A stretch of 64,000 bases of DNA from Vibrio parahaemolyticus (GCF_900460535.1 NZ_UHIL01000001.1:2232001-2296000), one strand, 5' to 3'; shown: positions 1-9,581, numbered from the stretch's first letter. Made by a program: numbers and translations. Notes: generated by a model from the sequence alone, not told the origin.

Positions 1-92
1 ATTTCTTTGAGCTGTTTCGCTTTCTCTAGGTTCGCAATCAGCTTGTCTTCATTAATCATGAAGTACGGAGTTTTTAGTTCATTGTGTTGCAT
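1..92 (-). CDS. nspC: Carboxynorspermidine decarboxylase, N-terminal fragment (cut by window edge)
   Basis: Only the first 30 codons are in the window, starting at the ATG complementary to 90-92. The visible N-terminus includes [14 protein letters not shown], which matches the start of the PLP-dependent alanine-racemase-fold decarboxylase NspC as I recall it from Vibrio cholerae. NspC removes CO2 from carboxynorspermidine to give norspermidine. It lies downstream of the carboxynorspermidine dehydrogenase and the Dat/Ddc fusion on the same strand, the usual order of this Vibrio pathway. The catalytic part lies outside the window, so the call rests on the N-terminus and on context. Confidence 0.85.
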   Translation of the reverse strand, partial: MQHNELKTPYFMINEDKLIANLEKAKQLKE

Positions 93-203
93 GTTAATAC
101 CTTGAGTACTTTCGCCTGAACGAAGCCACTATAAAATCGAACAAAGCCGACGCAGTTGCATCGGCTTAGATTTTAATTATTTAACTTTGTTTGTAATTCG
201 CCG

Positions 204-283
204 AAATTTGCCTCTGTAGCGAGGAGAACGCGTGGAGTTTACGAATGTAAATGAGCACGTTCGACAAAGCCACAGAGGCAAAT
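204..283. repeat. ERIC-like imperfect palindromic repeat
   Basis: A perfect 12-bp inverted repeat (206-217 and 272-283, ATTTGCCTCTGT / ACAGAGGCAAAT) encloses a core containing GGAGTTTACGAATGTAAATG. That core closely resembles the centre of the enterobacterial ERIC element (GGAGCTTACATAAGTAAGTG, from memory). The element sits in the nspC-dehydrogenase gap, 8 bases past the dehydrogenase stop codon, and would form a long hairpin in the transcript. It could stabilise or process the mRNA between the two genes. Whether it is a true ERIC copy needs a genome-wide search. Confidence 0.6.
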
Positions 284-291
284 AACAAGAA

Positions 292-1542
292 TTACTTCAA
301 AGCATGGATAACTGGTAGACCTTGAGCCGGTTCCAGCTCCTGAACATGCCAATCTAGACCGATTTCTGGCATTGTTTCTAGGAACGGATCTGGGTCTAGC
401 TGCTCCATGTTGAACACGCCTTTGTCAGCCCACTTGCCACGGAAGAATTGAAGTGCGGCTGTGATCGCTGGTACACCTGTTGTGTAAGAAATCGCTTGAT
501 GCTCTACATCTTCGTATGCCACTTCGTGGTCAGCGTTGTTGTAGATGAATACGCTACGCTCTTTACCGTCTTTCTTACCTTGAACCCAAGTACCGATACA
601 CGTTAGGCCTGTGTAACCCGGTGCTAAAGATGTTGGATCTGGTAGTAGCGCTTTCAATACATGGAGAGGTTGTACTACTGTGCCATCGTGCAGCGTTAGC
701 GGATCTGGACTTAGTAGGCCGATGTCGCGCATTACGTTGAAGTAGTTAAGGTAACGATCACCGAAGCCCATCCAGAACTCAATACGCTTCGCAGGGATGA
801 ACTCTTTCATTGAACGCACTTCGTCGTGCGCCATTGAGTACACTTTGTGTGAGCCACAGTTCGGGAATTCGAACTCAAGCATACGTGAGTGACAAGGTAC
901 TTGCTTCCACTCGCCATTTTCCCAGTAGAAAGAGTCACCTTGGATCTCTAGCATATTGGTTTCTGGGTCAAAGTTCGTCGCAAACTTCTTACCGTGATCA
1001 CCCGCGTTTACATCCATCACGTCGATTGTGTCGATCTCGTCGAACAGGTGTTTTACTGCGTATGCTGCAAACACAGAAACTACGCCTGGATCGAAACCAG
1101 CGCCTAAGATGCCAGTGATGCCCGCTTCTTCGAACTTCTCACGGTAGCCCCATTGCCAATCGTAAGCTTCAGGGACTTGCTGACCTTCTGAACATAGGTC
1201 AACCGCTACTGATGTATCTAGATATGAAACTTTTGCTCGGTAACACGCTTCCATGATTGGCATGTTTACCCAAGGAGGACCCGCGTTGATAACTAGATCC
1301 GGCTTCACTTCTTCAATCAAAGCAACAAGAGAATCTACGTCGTCAGCATTTACTGCACGAGCTTCTAGTTTCTTAGTTGAATCTTTCAGATTGTTTTTCT
1401 TCTGAATCGATTCGATGATTTTCTCACACTTACCTACGGTACGTGATGCGATTGTGATATCACCCAGAACGTCGTTGTTTTGTGCTGCTTTGTGTGCAAC
1501 TACCCAGCCAACGCCGCCTGCACCAATCTGTAGAATTGCCAT
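292..1542 (-). CDS. Carboxynorspermidine synthase/dehydrogenase (saccharopine dehydrogenase family)
   Basis: This 416-residue protein starts with a Rossmann nucleotide-binding motif (ILQIGAGGVGWVVAHKAA, residues 3-20) and keeps the saccharopine dehydrogenase-like architecture throughout. The family member in this Vibrio context condenses L-aspartate semialdehyde with 1,3-diaminopropane (or putrescine) using NADPH to make carboxynorspermidine (or carboxyspermidine). It lies 18 bp downstream of the Dat/Ddc gene that makes 1,3-diaminopropane and upstream of nspC, which decarboxylates the product, so the three genes form one pathway. The start is the ATG directly before AILQIGAGG; no alternative is needed. 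Confidence 0.93.
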   Translation of the reverse strand: MAILQIGAGGVGWVVAHKAAQNNDVLGDITIASRTVGKCEKIIESIQKKNNLKDSTKKLEARAVNADDVDSLVALIEEVKPDLVINAGPPWVNMPIMEACYRAKVSYLDTSVAVDLCSEGQQVPEAYDWQWGYREKFEEAGITGILGAGFDPGVVSVFAAYAVKHLFDEIDTIDVMDVNAGDHGKKFATNFDPETNMLEIQGDSFYWENGEWKQVPCHSRMLEFEFPNCGSHKVYSMAHDEVRSMKEFIPAKRIEFWMGFGDRYLNYFNVMRDIGLLSPDPLTLHDGTVVQPLHVLKALLPDPTSLAPGYTGLTCIGTWVQGKKDGKERSVFIYNNADHEVAYEDVEHQAISYTTGVPAITAALQFFRGKWADKGVFNMEQLDPDPFLETMPEIGLDWHVQELEPAQGLPVIHALK

Positions 1543-1560
1543 AGTTTTCCGTTACCTTTG

Positions 1561-4437
1561 TTAAACTAGCTCAACTGCTAGCATATTGATTTTAGAGAGC
1601 AAAGATTCAAAGTCCGAAGTCGTTAGACACGGGTTCAAAATCGTAAATTTAAGCGCGGTTTTACCGTCGACAATGGTTTCACCCAATACCGCGATACCGC
1701 GAGTCAACGCTTCTAAACGTAGCGCTTTGTTCAGTTCATCAAGATCTGCTGTTTCGTGTGTTGCACGGAACAATACCGTCGACAGTGAAGGCTCAGCTAG
1801 TAGTTCAAACTGATCGTTTGTACGGATCATGTCAGCCACTTCAAGCGTTTGAGCGAGTAGATGATCGTACATGTCACCCAGTGCCTTCGGACCCACGTTT
1901 TGCATGGTCATAAAGACTTTCAATGCATCGAAACGTTTGGTTGTCGCGATGGATTTATCGACCAAGTTTGGTAGCTCATCGTGCTCACGATTCAAGTAAT
2001 CTGCGTGATGAAGCAAGAACTTAAAGTTCGACTTGTCGTTCACCAAAAGTGCGCCACAGCTGATTGTTTGGTAGAACAATTTGTGGAAATCGACACTGAT
2101 AGAGTGAGCGCGCTCAACGCCTTTCAGGCGAGACTTATGACTGCTAAGGATCAGCGCACCACCGTAAGCACCATCCACATGCATCCACATGTCGTGCTTG
2201 ACTGCCATGTCGGCGATGAAGTCTAGGTCATCAATTGCACCGTGATCCGTCGTACCCGCAGTACCAACAATCGCAAATGGAATTAACCCTTCAGCTTTCG
2301 CTTGCGCAATCACTTCATCTAGCTTCGTGATATCCATGGTGCCATCAGCGTTTGCATCCACAGTCATCACCGCTTTCTCACCAAGCCCCATCCAAGATGC
2401 AGACTTTTGAACTGTGAAGTGTGATTTCTTAGAACATACGATGCGAAGTTTGTCAGCGTAGTCAGGCAGACCTAACTTCTGGATTGAGTGGCCACTGAGC
2501 TTATCTGCGATCCAATCACGTGCCAGCATCAAACCCATTTGGTTACTTTGAGTGCCACCGCTAGTGAAAATACCATCGGCTTTTTCGCCTAAGTCGTACT
2601 TGCCGCACAGCCAGTTGACCACTTTTTGCTCAACGTAAGTTGCAGAAGATGCTTGGTCCCATGAATCCATTGATTGGTTCAGTGCTGCAATCATCGCCTC
2701 TGCTGCAACAGCCGGCATTAAAGGAGGCGTATGCAAATGCGCGATACAATCAGGGTGTTGAGTGAAGATAGCGTTCTTAGCCACCAGCTCTGCCGCATCA
2801 TCGATTACGGATTTAAGTGGCGCATTTTTGTTGTCTAGGTCAACCGCGTTGATCGCATCTTCTAACGCTTTAGGATCCATACCTGAGTATGGTGCGTTAA
2901 CTTGTTCAAACACTGACTTCATTGCAGAAGTTGTGTGATTCATTACTGATGCAAACTCAGCACTGCCTAGTTCACCGGTATGGATGAAGTGCTTTTTCCA
3001 CTCTTCTTGTGGTGCAGCTTCAACGTGGCTACCGCCTGCGGCGATGATCGCTTCTTCAAGCACACGTAATGCGAAGTCAATCTGTTCGAATGAAATGATA
3101 AGTGGTGGAAGGAAGCGAATAACAGAACCTTCGCGGCCGCCTTTCTCAACCATCAAACCACGCTCAAGCGCAGCACGTTGAATCGCTAGGGTCAACTGAC
3201 CGTCCGCAAGAGGTTCACCAAACTTGTTAAGCTCGCCGTTAGGATTCTTGATTTCAACGCCTAGCATCAAGCCTTTGCCACGAACTTCAGCAATACAGTT
3301 AACACGTTTTTGGATGCTTTCGAGACCAAAACGTAGGTATTGGCCCGCAACGTTCGCATGCTCAACAAGGTTGTCACGTTGGATAATTTCAAGCGCTTTA
3401 GCACCTGAAACCATTGCAAGTTGGTTACCACGGAATGTGCCCGTGTGCTCGCCTGGCTTCCACGTATCGTGTTGCTTATTGATCACAAGCAGTGACATTG
3501 GCAAGCCGCCGCCAATCGCTTTAGAAAGACACAATACATCAGGCACGATACCCGCTTCTTCGAAAGCGAAGTTGTAACCAGATTTACCCACACCACACTG
3601 AATTTCATCAAAAATCAGTAGGATACCGTGCTCATCACAAATACGACGTAGTTCGCGCAACCAGAATGCTGGAGCAGGAATTACACCGCCCTCACCTTGA
3701 ACTGGCTCTACGATGATCGCAGCAGGCTTCATGATACCCGCTTCATCATCGTTCAATAAACGCTCGACATAACGAATACTTGCTTTCGCACCTTCGTCAC
3801 CGCCAAGACCAAATGGACAGCGTAGGTTGTATGGGAAAGGCATAAAGTGCACATCTGACATTAAGCCAGTACGACGCGCTTTTGTTCCTAAATTACCCAT
3901 CATGCCCATCGTACCGTTTGTCATACCGTGGTATGCACCACGGAAAGCAAACATGGTATTACGACCTGTCGTTTGTTTCGCTAGCTTGATCGCAGCTTCA
4001 ACCGCATCAGCACCCGATGGTCCACAGAACTGAATAACACAGTTATCGCCCAGCTCTTGAGGAAGAAAAGACTTAACAGACTTAATAAAGTGAGTTTTAG
4101 CAGAAGTGGCAATATCAAGAGTTTGATAAGGCAGACCAGAGTCTAACTGCTCTTTTAACGCTTGGTTAATTTCAGGATGGTTGTAACCCAACGCTAAAGT
4201 ACCAGCACCAGCTAGACAATCTAGGAAGACTTGACCACGAGTATCTTCTACCAAACAGCCATATGCTTGCTTTATCGCAATCGGTAGACGACGTGGATAA
4301 GAACGAACCTCAGATTCATGCTCCGCCTGTTCTAATAGAACTTGATCCGGCGTTAAGTCATACGTTCCCTCAACAAAAGGAACCTGAGAAGAAAAAATGT
4401 TTGCGATAGTGTTATCGACTTCAAAGGCAGTGCTCAT
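1561..4437 (-). CDS. Fused L-2,4-diaminobutyrate aminotransferase / L-2,4-diaminobutyrate decarboxylase
   Basis: The 958-residue protein joins two PLP enzymes. Residues ~30-465 are a class III aminotransferase, with the PLP lysine in LSKAIGGGLP (K306) and the metal-independent FDEIQCG motif (~276). Residues ~485-958 are a group II decarboxylase, with HVDGAYGG (~753) and the PLP lysine in SVDFHKLFYQ (K786). The first half converts aspartate semialdehyde to 2,4-diaminobutyrate with glutamate as amino donor, and the second decarboxylates it to 1,3-diaminopropane, the precursor of norspermidine. In many bacteria these are two genes, dat and ddc; the fusion is typical of Vibrio. Both active sites look intact. 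It leads the norspermidine cluster and has a ~700-bp upstream region with several hairpins. Confidence 0.95.
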   Translation of the reverse strand: MSTAFEVDNTIANIFSSQVPFVEGTYDLTPDQVLLEQAEHESEVRSYPRRLPIAIKQAYGCLVEDTRGQVFLDCLAGAGTLALGYNHPEINQALKEQLDSGLPYQTLDIATSAKTHFIKSVKSFLPQELGDNCVIQFCGPSGADAVEAAIKLAKQTTGRNTMFAFRGAYHGMTNGTMGMMGNLGTKARRTGLMSDVHFMPFPYNLRCPFGLGGDEGAKASIRYVERLLNDDEAGIMKPAAIIVEPVQGEGGVIPAPAFWLRELRRICDEHGILLIFDEIQCGVGKSGYNFAFEEAGIVPDVLCLSKAIGGGLPMSLLVINKQHDTWKPGEHTGTFRGNQLAMVSGAKALEIIQRDNLVEHANVAGQYLRFGLESIQKRVNCIAEVRGKGLMLGVEIKNPNGELNKFGEPLADGQLTLAIQRAALERGLMVEKGGREGSVIRFLPPLIISFEQIDFALRVLEEAIIAAGGSHVEAAPQEEWKKHFIHTGELGSAEFASVMNHTTSAMKSVFEQVNAPYSGMDPKALEDAINAVDLDNKNAPLKSVIDDAAELVAKNAIFTQHPDCIAHLHTPPLMPAVAAEAMIAALNQSMDSWDQASSATYVEQKVVNWLCGKYDLGEKADGIFTSGGTQSNQMGLMLARDWIADKLSGHSIQKLGLPDYADKLRIVCSKKSHFTVQKSASWMGLGEKAVMTVDANADGTMDITKLDEVIAQAKAEGLIPFAIVGTAGTTDHGAIDDLDFIADMAVKHDMWMHVDGAYGGALILSSHKSRLKGVERAHSISVDFHKLFYQTISCGALLVNDKSNFKFLLHHADYLNREHDELPNLVDKSIATTKRFDALKVFMTMQNVGPKALGDMYDHLLAQTLEVADMIRTNDQFELLAEPSLSTVLFRATHETADLDELNKALRLEALTRGIAVLGETIVDGKTALKFTILNPCLTTSDFESLLSKINMLAVELV

Positions 4438-5137
4438 ACTACTTAATCCCTTGAATTGTAATAATTCTCGAACCTGTATTTATTTTCGTTTGAATTTAAT
4501 TACAGGAGATATAGGTAAACCTCCGCATTTGTCGCTACGTAAAAGACAAATACAGATAGTCAGTCACAACATCGGTGACTTTTATTTGTGCTGGGAATTA
4601 ATCAAGGTTCCGTAATGCAACCGTTTTGTAAAACAGGACATTTCGGCAGTATGAAGCTGATTAGTGTGTGTTTATTCAAAGGTTTCAATGTTGGGTTTCC
4701 CATTAACATGCTGCATTTACAGCATTAGTATCCCGTCTATCGACAAATGGCTTTACCGATACCTACCCTACGTAGTGTCACAATCAGCTTGAATGGTCAC
4801 TACGCGTATCCCCCAGAGAACTAGCGTCATAAATTACGCTCCGAGATTGCGCGCGAATTTATCACAAAATAAAATCTTCTGGCAACGACTTTTCACAATT
4901 CATAAGTTGACAGCGATCACAACAAAACCATTCTTATTCTGATCTCAATAACTTACCTGATAGAGGTGAATTTATCTTGTTCTGTCGATATGCATCTAAC
5001 GAAGTCATCAATAGTACTGGTTGAATAGTGTGGATGTGCATTTAAAAGAATTGGTTTCCCAGATAGCCTAGAATTTGCATTTATTTGTTTGGCGAGAGTT
5101 GGACTTATTTGTTGAAGTTGTTGAGAAACAACGAATA
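4438..5137 (-). promoter_or_regulatory. Long structured upstream region of the norspermidine cluster
   Basis: There is no convincing gene in this ~700-bp gap. Read on the minus strand it is rich in short hairpins: arms 4798-4804/4771-4777 (CGTAGTG/CACTACG), 4757-4761/4738-4742, 4720-4725/4708-4713 (ATGCTG/CAGCAT), 4699-4702/4692-4695, 4575-4580/4562-4567 (AGTCAC/GTGACT) and 4545-4551/4527-4533 (ATTTGTC/GACAAAT). This looks like a structured 5' leader or an independent small RNA, but I do not recognise a known riboswitch class. No strong sigma-70 promoter was picked out. The hairpins are seen in the sequence; their function is inferred. Confidence 0.4.
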
Positions 5138-5166
5138 CGAAAAAGCCCAGCTAAAAAGCTGGGCTT
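5138..5166 (-). terminator. Terminator of the tRNA transcript
   Basis: A 10-bp stem (arms 5143-5152 and 5157-5166, AAGCCCAGCT/AGCTGGGCTT) with a 4-base loop is followed on the minus strand by a T run. It lies just past the last tRNA-Gly and ends the uvrY-side tRNA transcript. Confidence 0.9.
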
Positions 5167-5173
5167 ATCAATC

Positions 5174-5249
5174 TGGAGCGACACACGAGGTTCGAACTCG
5201 TGACCTCAACCTTGGCAAGGTTGCGCTCTACCAACTGAGCTAGTGTCGC
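5174..5249 (-). tRNA. tRNA-Gly (anticodon GCC), downstream copy
   Basis: This 76-nt cloverleaf starts GCGACAC and ends with an encoded CCA. Its anticodon loop CTTGCCAAG reads GCC, so it decodes GGC/GGU glycine codons. The D-loop has AGCTCAGTTGGTAGAGC and the T-arm has GTTCGAACC. It is base-for-base identical to the other tRNA-Gly at 5423-5498 and is the last of the four tRNAs before the terminator. Confidence 0.97.
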
Positions 5250-5259
5250 AGATTTAAGA

Positions 5260-5346
5260 TGGTGCCCCGGGCCGGACTTGAACCGGCACAACGCGAACGT
5301 CGAGGGATTTTAAATCCCTTGTGTCTACCAATTCCACCACCAGGGC
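5260..5346 (-). tRNA. tRNA-Leu (anticodon TAA)
   Basis: This 87-nt class II tRNA with a long variable arm starts GCCCTGGTGGTGGAATTGG and ends with an encoded CCA. Its anticodon loop (GATTTAAAATC) reads TAA, so it decodes UUA/UUG leucine codons. It closely resembles enterobacterial leuZ, which also sits in the pgsA-glyW-cysT-leuZ cluster. Confidence 0.97.
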
Positions 5347-5422
5347 ACACAAATATTCTTTGTGATGCCTTTACAGAAAAGTAAAACACCATCTGATACC
5401 GCATAACGCCATATCTATAATT

Positions 5423-5498
5423 TGGAGCGACACACGAGGTTCGAACTCGTGACCTCAACCTTGGCAAGGTTGCGCTCTACCAACTGAGCTAGTGTCGC
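5423..5498 (-). tRNA. tRNA-Gly (anticodon GCC), upstream copy
   Basis: This 76-nt cloverleaf has anticodon GCC and an encoded CCA. It is identical over its whole length to the gene at 5174-5249, which points to a recent duplication or gene conversion inside the cluster. It is transcribed after tRNA-Cys and before tRNA-Leu. Confidence 0.97.
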
Positions 5499-5535
5499 AT
5501 TTATTCTCGAAAGTAATTCACTCTCAAAATAATAA

Positions 5536-5609
5536 TGGAGGCGCCTCCCGGAGTCGAACCGAGGTCCACGGATTTGCAATCCGCTGCATAGCCACTCTGC
5601 CAAGGCGCC
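5536..5609 (-). tRNA. tRNA-Cys (anticodon GCA)
   Basis: This 74-nt tRNA starts GGCGCCTTGGCAGAGTGG and ends with CCA. The anticodon loop GATTGCAAATC reads GCA. It is the only cysteine tRNA visible in the window and the first gene of the four-tRNA transcript, about 70 bases after a strong sigma-70 promoter. Confidence 0.97.
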
Positions 5610-5677
5610 TCATTTGTGAAGTAAGCATCGCTTTTTTCACCACCCTTTCAAGCCGTGCTCTCTCGGGTACGGGATGC

Positions 5678-5705
5678 ATTCTACGGATTCGAGCGATCGA
5701 GTCAA
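5678..5705 (-). promoter_or_regulatory. Sigma-70 promoter of the tRNA cluster
   Basis: On the minus strand a TTGACT -35 box (5705-5700) is separated by 16 bases from a TAGAAT -10 box (5683-5678). It is followed by a G/C-rich discriminator (GCATCCCG), as expected for a stringently controlled stable-RNA promoter. The rest of the 5610-5999 gap holds the pgsA terminator and nothing else I can identify. Confidence 0.75.
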
Positions 5706-5960
5706 CACTATTTTTATTTTTTTAAATCGTTTGACCAGATTTTGTGCGAAAGACTGTGGATTGATTAGTTTTGATACGAAAACATGACCAATTACACTTG
5801 TTTATCTTGAGTTTATGGCTACTCAGCACCCGCTGCTAGGGTAGGTTCTCGACATTTCAAGTAGAGATAATTGGACAATTACAAATCTAACAAACACCGA
5901 CTGAACAAAAAACAAGATTAAGATCACATTTCTATTTTTAGAAAGTCATTCGAAACGCAC

Positions 5961-5988
5961 AAAAAAAGCAGGCATAGCGACCTGCTTT
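5961..5988 (-). terminator. Terminator after pgsA
   Basis: An 8-bp stem (AAAGCAGG 5965-5972 / CCTGCTTT 5981-5988) is followed on the minus strand by a run of seven T. It lies 12 bp past the pgsA stop codon and separates uvrY-uvrC-pgsA from the tRNA genes. Confidence 0.85.
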
Positions 5989-5999
5989 CTTAATCTCGT

Positions 6000-6557
6000 T
6001 TAGTGATGTTCTTCGTTCAGCAAATCATCTTTTGCTGCTGCAAGATACTGAACCATCGACCAATATGTTAGGAATGTAGCGACGTACAGAGCGGCAAAGC
6101 CTAGCCAAACCATCCATTCGTCATAGCGCCAAATCAGAACCCATAATGCAAACATCTGAGAAACTGTTTTTACTTTACCAACCCAGGATACAGCGACACT
6201 TGCGCGTTTACCGATTTCAGCCATCCATTCACGCAATGCAGAGATGATAATCTCTCGCGCAATCATGGTTACAGCAGGGATAGTTACCCAAATGGTGTGG
6301 TAGTGCTCTGTAATCAAAATCAACGCTGTCGCAACCAGTACTTTATCAGCGACTGGATCGATAAACGCACCAAACCTTGAAGTTTGGCCAAGTTTACGAG
6401 CTAGCATGCCATCTAACCAGTCGGTAAAACCTGCAACCCAGAACACCATTGCTGCCGCAAAGGGAGCCCAAGAATAAGGCAGATAGAAGACAACCACGAA
6501 TACAGGGATTAAGAACAGTCTAAGAAGGGACAGAATGTTCGGGATATTCAAACGCAT
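6000..6557 (-). CDS. pgsA: CDP-diacylglycerol--glycerol-3-phosphate 3-phosphatidyltransferase
   Basis: The 185-residue inner-membrane enzyme makes phosphatidylglycerol phosphate, the first committed step to phosphatidylglycerol and cardiolipin. It carries the CDP-alcohol phosphotransferase signature, with DG...AR...G...D...D spread over residues ~46-69 ([12 protein letters not shown], then [11 protein letters not shown]). The length and four or more hydrophobic helices match the family, and recalled E. coli PgsA aligns along its whole length. It follows uvrC by 46 bp, as in enterobacteria. Confidence 0.97.
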   Translation of the reverse strand: MRLNIPNILSLLRLFLIPVFVVVFYLPYSWAPFAAAMVFWVAGFTDWLDGMLARKLGQTSRFGAFIDPVADKVLVATALILITEHYHTIWVTIPAVTMIAREIIISALREWMAEIGKRASVAVSWVGKVKTVSQMFALWVLIWRYDEWMVWLGFAALYVATFLTYWSMVQYLAAAKDDLLNEEHH

Positions 6558-6603
6558 TTTATTATTCTCTTACACATTGCGTGTTTATGTTGCTGGATTT
6601 TCC

Positions 6604-8436
6604 TTATTGTTTCAATGCTTGGAAAATAATTTCTGCTAAAGAGTGACTAATTCCCGGTACTTTGGCGATTTCTTCAACACTTGCACGCTTAAGTTCCTGC
6701 AATCCACCCATGTATTTCAATAAAGCTTGGCGTCGTTTTGGCCCAACACCTTCAATCCCCTCCAACGAGCTTGTACGTCGAGTTTTACCACGTTTCGCTC
6801 TGTGACCCGCAATCGCATGATTATGACTCTCATCGCGAATATGTTGAATCAAGTGTAAGGCTGGAGCATCACTTGGTAAGTTGAACTCTTCGCCATCAAC
6901 CGTAATTAAGGTTTCAAGGCCAGGTTTACGTGTTACACCTTTGGCAATACCAATCATGATTGGTCGCTTAGGCCAATCTCCCCAATACTGGGCGATGATT
7001 TCATGCGCACGATTTAACTGACCTTTACCACCATCAATAAAGATGATGTCAGGGATTTTTTCTACGTCCAACTGCTTTGAGTAGCGCCGCTCTAACGCCT
7101 GCCCCATCGCTGCATAATCATCGCCACCCGTGATTCCAGTAATGTTATAGCGTCGGTATTCTTGCTTTACAGGACCTTCGTTGTTGAAGACCACACATGA
7201 TGCGATAGTGCTCTCGCCCATCGTATGGGAAATATCAAAACACTCCATCCTCATAATAGACTCCATTCCCAGCGTCTCGCGAAGTGCTTTGAAACGTTGG
7301 TTGATCGTCATCTTATGGTTGATTTTTGTCGTGATGGCAGTAAGTGCATTGGTATTAGACAGCTTAAGATATCTCCCTCTCGCACCAGTCGGAGAAGTAT
7401 GAAAATGAACCTTACGTCCTGCGACTTCACTCAGTGCTTTTTGAATGGGTTCGAGATCGTCGGCCAACTCTTGGTTCAGTATTATTCGAGATGGGATTGT
7501 TCGCGCCTCATTGTGGCTCAGGTAGTACTGAGTCAAAAAGCTATCGAATACCTCTTGTTGGCTCGTGTTTTGAGGAATCTTAGGGAAATGACTGCGACTG
7601 CCTAACACTTTACCCTGACGAATCATCAATATGTGGATGCAAGCAATGCCGTTCTCTTGCGCAAAACCCAGCACATCCATATCGTCCATGCTGTCTTCCG
7701 ATACATATTGCTGTTCTTGGACTCGTCTTATCGCTTGTATCTGATCACGAAACTTTGCCGCGTCTTCAAACCGAAGTTGCTGACTAGCAACCTCCATTTT
7801 CTCTATCAACTGCTTCAGTACTTGCTGATCTTTACCTTGCAGAAATAGACGAACAAAACCCACCAGCTCAGCATACTCTTCATCTGAGATAATCGAGCTA
7901 ACACACGGGCCAGCGCAGCGACCAATTTGATACATCAAGCAAGGGCGCGTTCGATTGGAGTAAACCGTATCTTCACACTGTCTAACAGGAAATATTTTTT
8001 GCAGCAAGTGCAGCGTTTCTCGTACCGCCCCTGAGTCAGGGTAAGGACCAAAATACTCGCCTTTACGCTTCTTGGCCCCACGGTGCATCGACAATCTCGG
8101 ATGTTTATGACCGCTAATGAATATATAAGGGTACGATTTATCATCACGCAGAAGCACGTTGTATTTCGGTAAATACTGCTTGATGTAATTGTGTTCAAGA
8201 ATCAGCGCTTCTGTCTCGGTATGCGTCACCGTGACATCTATTTTGGCAATATTGCTCACCAAAGCGCGTGTTTTTTCACTGTCGACTTTTTTGCGAAAGT
8301 AACTAGAAAGGCGTTTTTGAAGATCTTTGGCTTTACCGACGTAAATAACAACAGCATCGGCGTTGTACATGCGGTACACGCCGGGCTGATGAGTTACTGT
8401 CTTGAGAAAGGAAGCCGAATCGAAAGGAGGATTCAC
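6604..8436 (-). CDS. uvrC: Excinuclease ABC subunit C
   Basis: The 610-residue nucleotide-excision-repair nuclease makes the dual incisions around lesions held by UvrB. It has an N-terminal GIY-YIG domain ([20 protein letters not shown], ~residues 19-38), the UvrBC-interaction UVR region (~205-240), the RNase H-like C-terminal nuclease region (ECFDISH ~398, FIDGGKGQ ~465) and a terminal (HhH)2 DNA-binding segment ([14 protein letters not shown] ~566). The start is a GTG one base after the uvrY stop codon, so the two genes are probably translationally coupled. Confidence 0.97.
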   Translation of the reverse strand: MNPPFDSASFLKTVTHQPGVYRMYNADAVVIYVGKAKDLQKRLSSYFRKKVDSEKTRALVSNIAKIDVTVTHTETEALILEHNYIKQYLPKYNVLLRDDKSYPYIFISGHKHPRLSMHRGAKKRKGEYFGPYPDSGAVRETLHLLQKIFPVRQCEDTVYSNRTRPCLMYQIGRCAGPCVSSIISDEEYAELVGFVRLFLQGKDQQVLKQLIEKMEVASQQLRFEDAAKFRDQIQAIRRVQEQQYVSEDSMDDMDVLGFAQENGIACIHILMIRQGKVLGSRSHFPKIPQNTSQQEVFDSFLTQYYLSHNEARTIPSRIILNQELADDLEPIQKALSEVAGRKVHFHTSPTGARGRYLKLSNTNALTAITTKINHKMTINQRFKALRETLGMESIMRMECFDISHTMGESTIASCVVFNNEGPVKQEYRRYNITGITGGDDYAAMGQALERRYSKQLDVEKIPDIIFIDGGKGQLNRAHEIIAQYWGDWPKRPIMIGIAKGVTRKPGLETLITVDGEEFNLPSDAPALHLIQHIRDESHNHAIAGHRAKRGKTRRTSSLEGIEGVGPKRRQALLKYMGGLQELKRASVEEIAKVPGISHSLAEIIFQALKQ

Positions 8437-8437
8437 A

Positions 8438-9082
8438 CTAAAGGGTCTCGGTGTCCAGCATTCCGTGGCGAATCGCTAAGTGTGTTAACTCGACGTCACC
8501 ATTAATGTCCAGCTTGCTAAACAGTCGATAGCGGTAGCTGTTGACTGTCTTTGGACTTAAGTTAAGTTGCTCAGAAATATCCGTTACTTTCTGACCTTTC
8601 GTGATCATAAGCATGATTTGCAGTTCACGTTCGGACAAATCTTTAAATGGGTTTTCAGAGGCTGGTGAGAACTGGCTCAATGCCATTTGCTGCGCTATCT
8701 CTGGGGAGATGTAACGCTGCCCACTATTGACCACACGAATTGCATTTACCATTTCATCCGGCCCTGCACCTTTGGTTAAATAACCAGAAGCACCAGCCTG
8801 CATCACTTTGGTTGGAAACGGATTTTCCGTATGAACGGTTAGTACGATGATTTTCACATCTGGATTCACGCGAAGAATTTTCTTGGTGGCTTCCAAGCCG
8901 CCAATCCCAGGCATGTTCATGTCCATTAAAACGACGTCAGCATGATTACTGCGACACCATTTCACTGCATCTTCACCGCTGTCAGCTTCTCCTGCTACGT
9001 TCATTCCACGGACGTCTTCAATAATACGTCGTATCCCTGTGCGAACCAGCTCGTGATCATCTACAAGGAAAACATTAATCAA
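8438..9082 (-). CDS. uvrY: Response regulator UvrY/VarA (BarA/VarS partner)
   Basis: The 214-residue NarL-family regulator has a receiver domain (VDDHE at the N-terminus, phospho-acceptor Asp in [10 protein letters not shown] ~residue 54, Lys in YLTKGAG ~104) and a LuxR-type helix-turn-helix ([18 protein letters not shown], ~148-165). It matches E. coli UvrY almost residue for residue in the DNA-binding half. In Vibrio the orthologue VarA works with VarS and activates Csr-type small RNAs that feed into quorum sensing and virulence. The start is a TTG with GGAG nine bases upstream. It leads the uvrY-uvrC-pgsA transcript. Confidence 0.95.
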   Translation of the reverse strand: MINVFLVDDHELVRTGIRRIIEDVRGMNVAGEADSGEDAVKWCRSNHADVVLMDMNMPGIGGLEATKKILRVNPDVKIIVLTVHTENPFPTKVMQAGASGYLTKGAGPDEMVNAIRVVNSGQRYISPEIAQQMALSQFSPASENPFKDLSERELQIMLMITKGQKVTDISEQLNLSPKTVNSYRYRLFSKLDINGDVELTHLAIRHGMLDTETL

Positions 9083-9516
9083 ACTTGTATCTCCACACTT
9101 TTTATTGGCTCTGCACCCACATAACTTTACTAAATGTGGATATCAGTATGACTGCCTATATACTAACGTATTTGGCAAAAAATTGCTTTCTATGAATATG
9201 TGCTGAAACGCAAACTTTAGCAAGAACTTATTCATAAACCACTCTATTATTTCAGAGCGTGATGTGCAGAGCCGAAATCTAGGAAAAACTAATTAACAAC
9301 ATTACCCCCAACAAATCAAGTATCTATATCCATATAACCTCGATATATTAGAATCACTTAACTTGCAAACGAGAAAACAACTGGCAGATCTGGTGGTTTA
9401 ACATACAGAAATCGTTGACTAGAAATCCTTTTTTAAGCCATTTGTAATTGCTAAAAACCTCCGATTAAACAAGCCCGAAGTAACTATGTTGAAGTATCTA
9501 ATTCCATTTTCTATTA
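9083..9516. other. Intergenic region between divergent uvrY and polB
   Basis: This AT-rich stretch separates the uvrY start (minus strand) from the polB control region (plus strand). I see no open reading frame of quality, no stable hairpin and no repeat. It presumably holds the uvrY promoter on the left, but no -35/-10 pair is good enough to call. Confidence 0.4.
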
Positions 9517-9532
9517 CTGGTTATTTTTACAG
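9517..9532 (+). promoter_or_regulatory. LexA (SOS) box upstream of polB
   Basis: CTGGTTATTTTTACAG fits the gammaproteobacterial LexA consensus CTG-N10-CAG with an AT-rich centre. It lies 50 bp upstream of the polB start and just before a -10-like CATAAT (9535-9540). E. coli polB is LexA-controlled, so SOS induction is expected here too. Confidence 0.75.
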
Positions 9533-9581
9533 TCCATAATGTTAGAATGGCGACTTGAAAAATTTATAAGGTTTCTCTCTT

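Noticed and set aside
810..1118. Plus-strand open frame inside the carboxynorspermidine dehydrogenase gene
   Set aside because: It lies antisense within a well-conserved gene and has no recognisable product or ribosome-binding site.
4438..5137. Known riboswitch or CsrB-type small RNA upstream of the Dat/Ddc gene
   Set aside because: No match to the lysine, c-di-GMP, glycine or cobalamin motifs I can recall, and too few GGA loops for a CsrB-type RNA.
5415..5603. Small minus-strand open frames across the tRNA genes
   Set aside because: They are the tRNA-Gly and tRNA-Cys genes read as protein.
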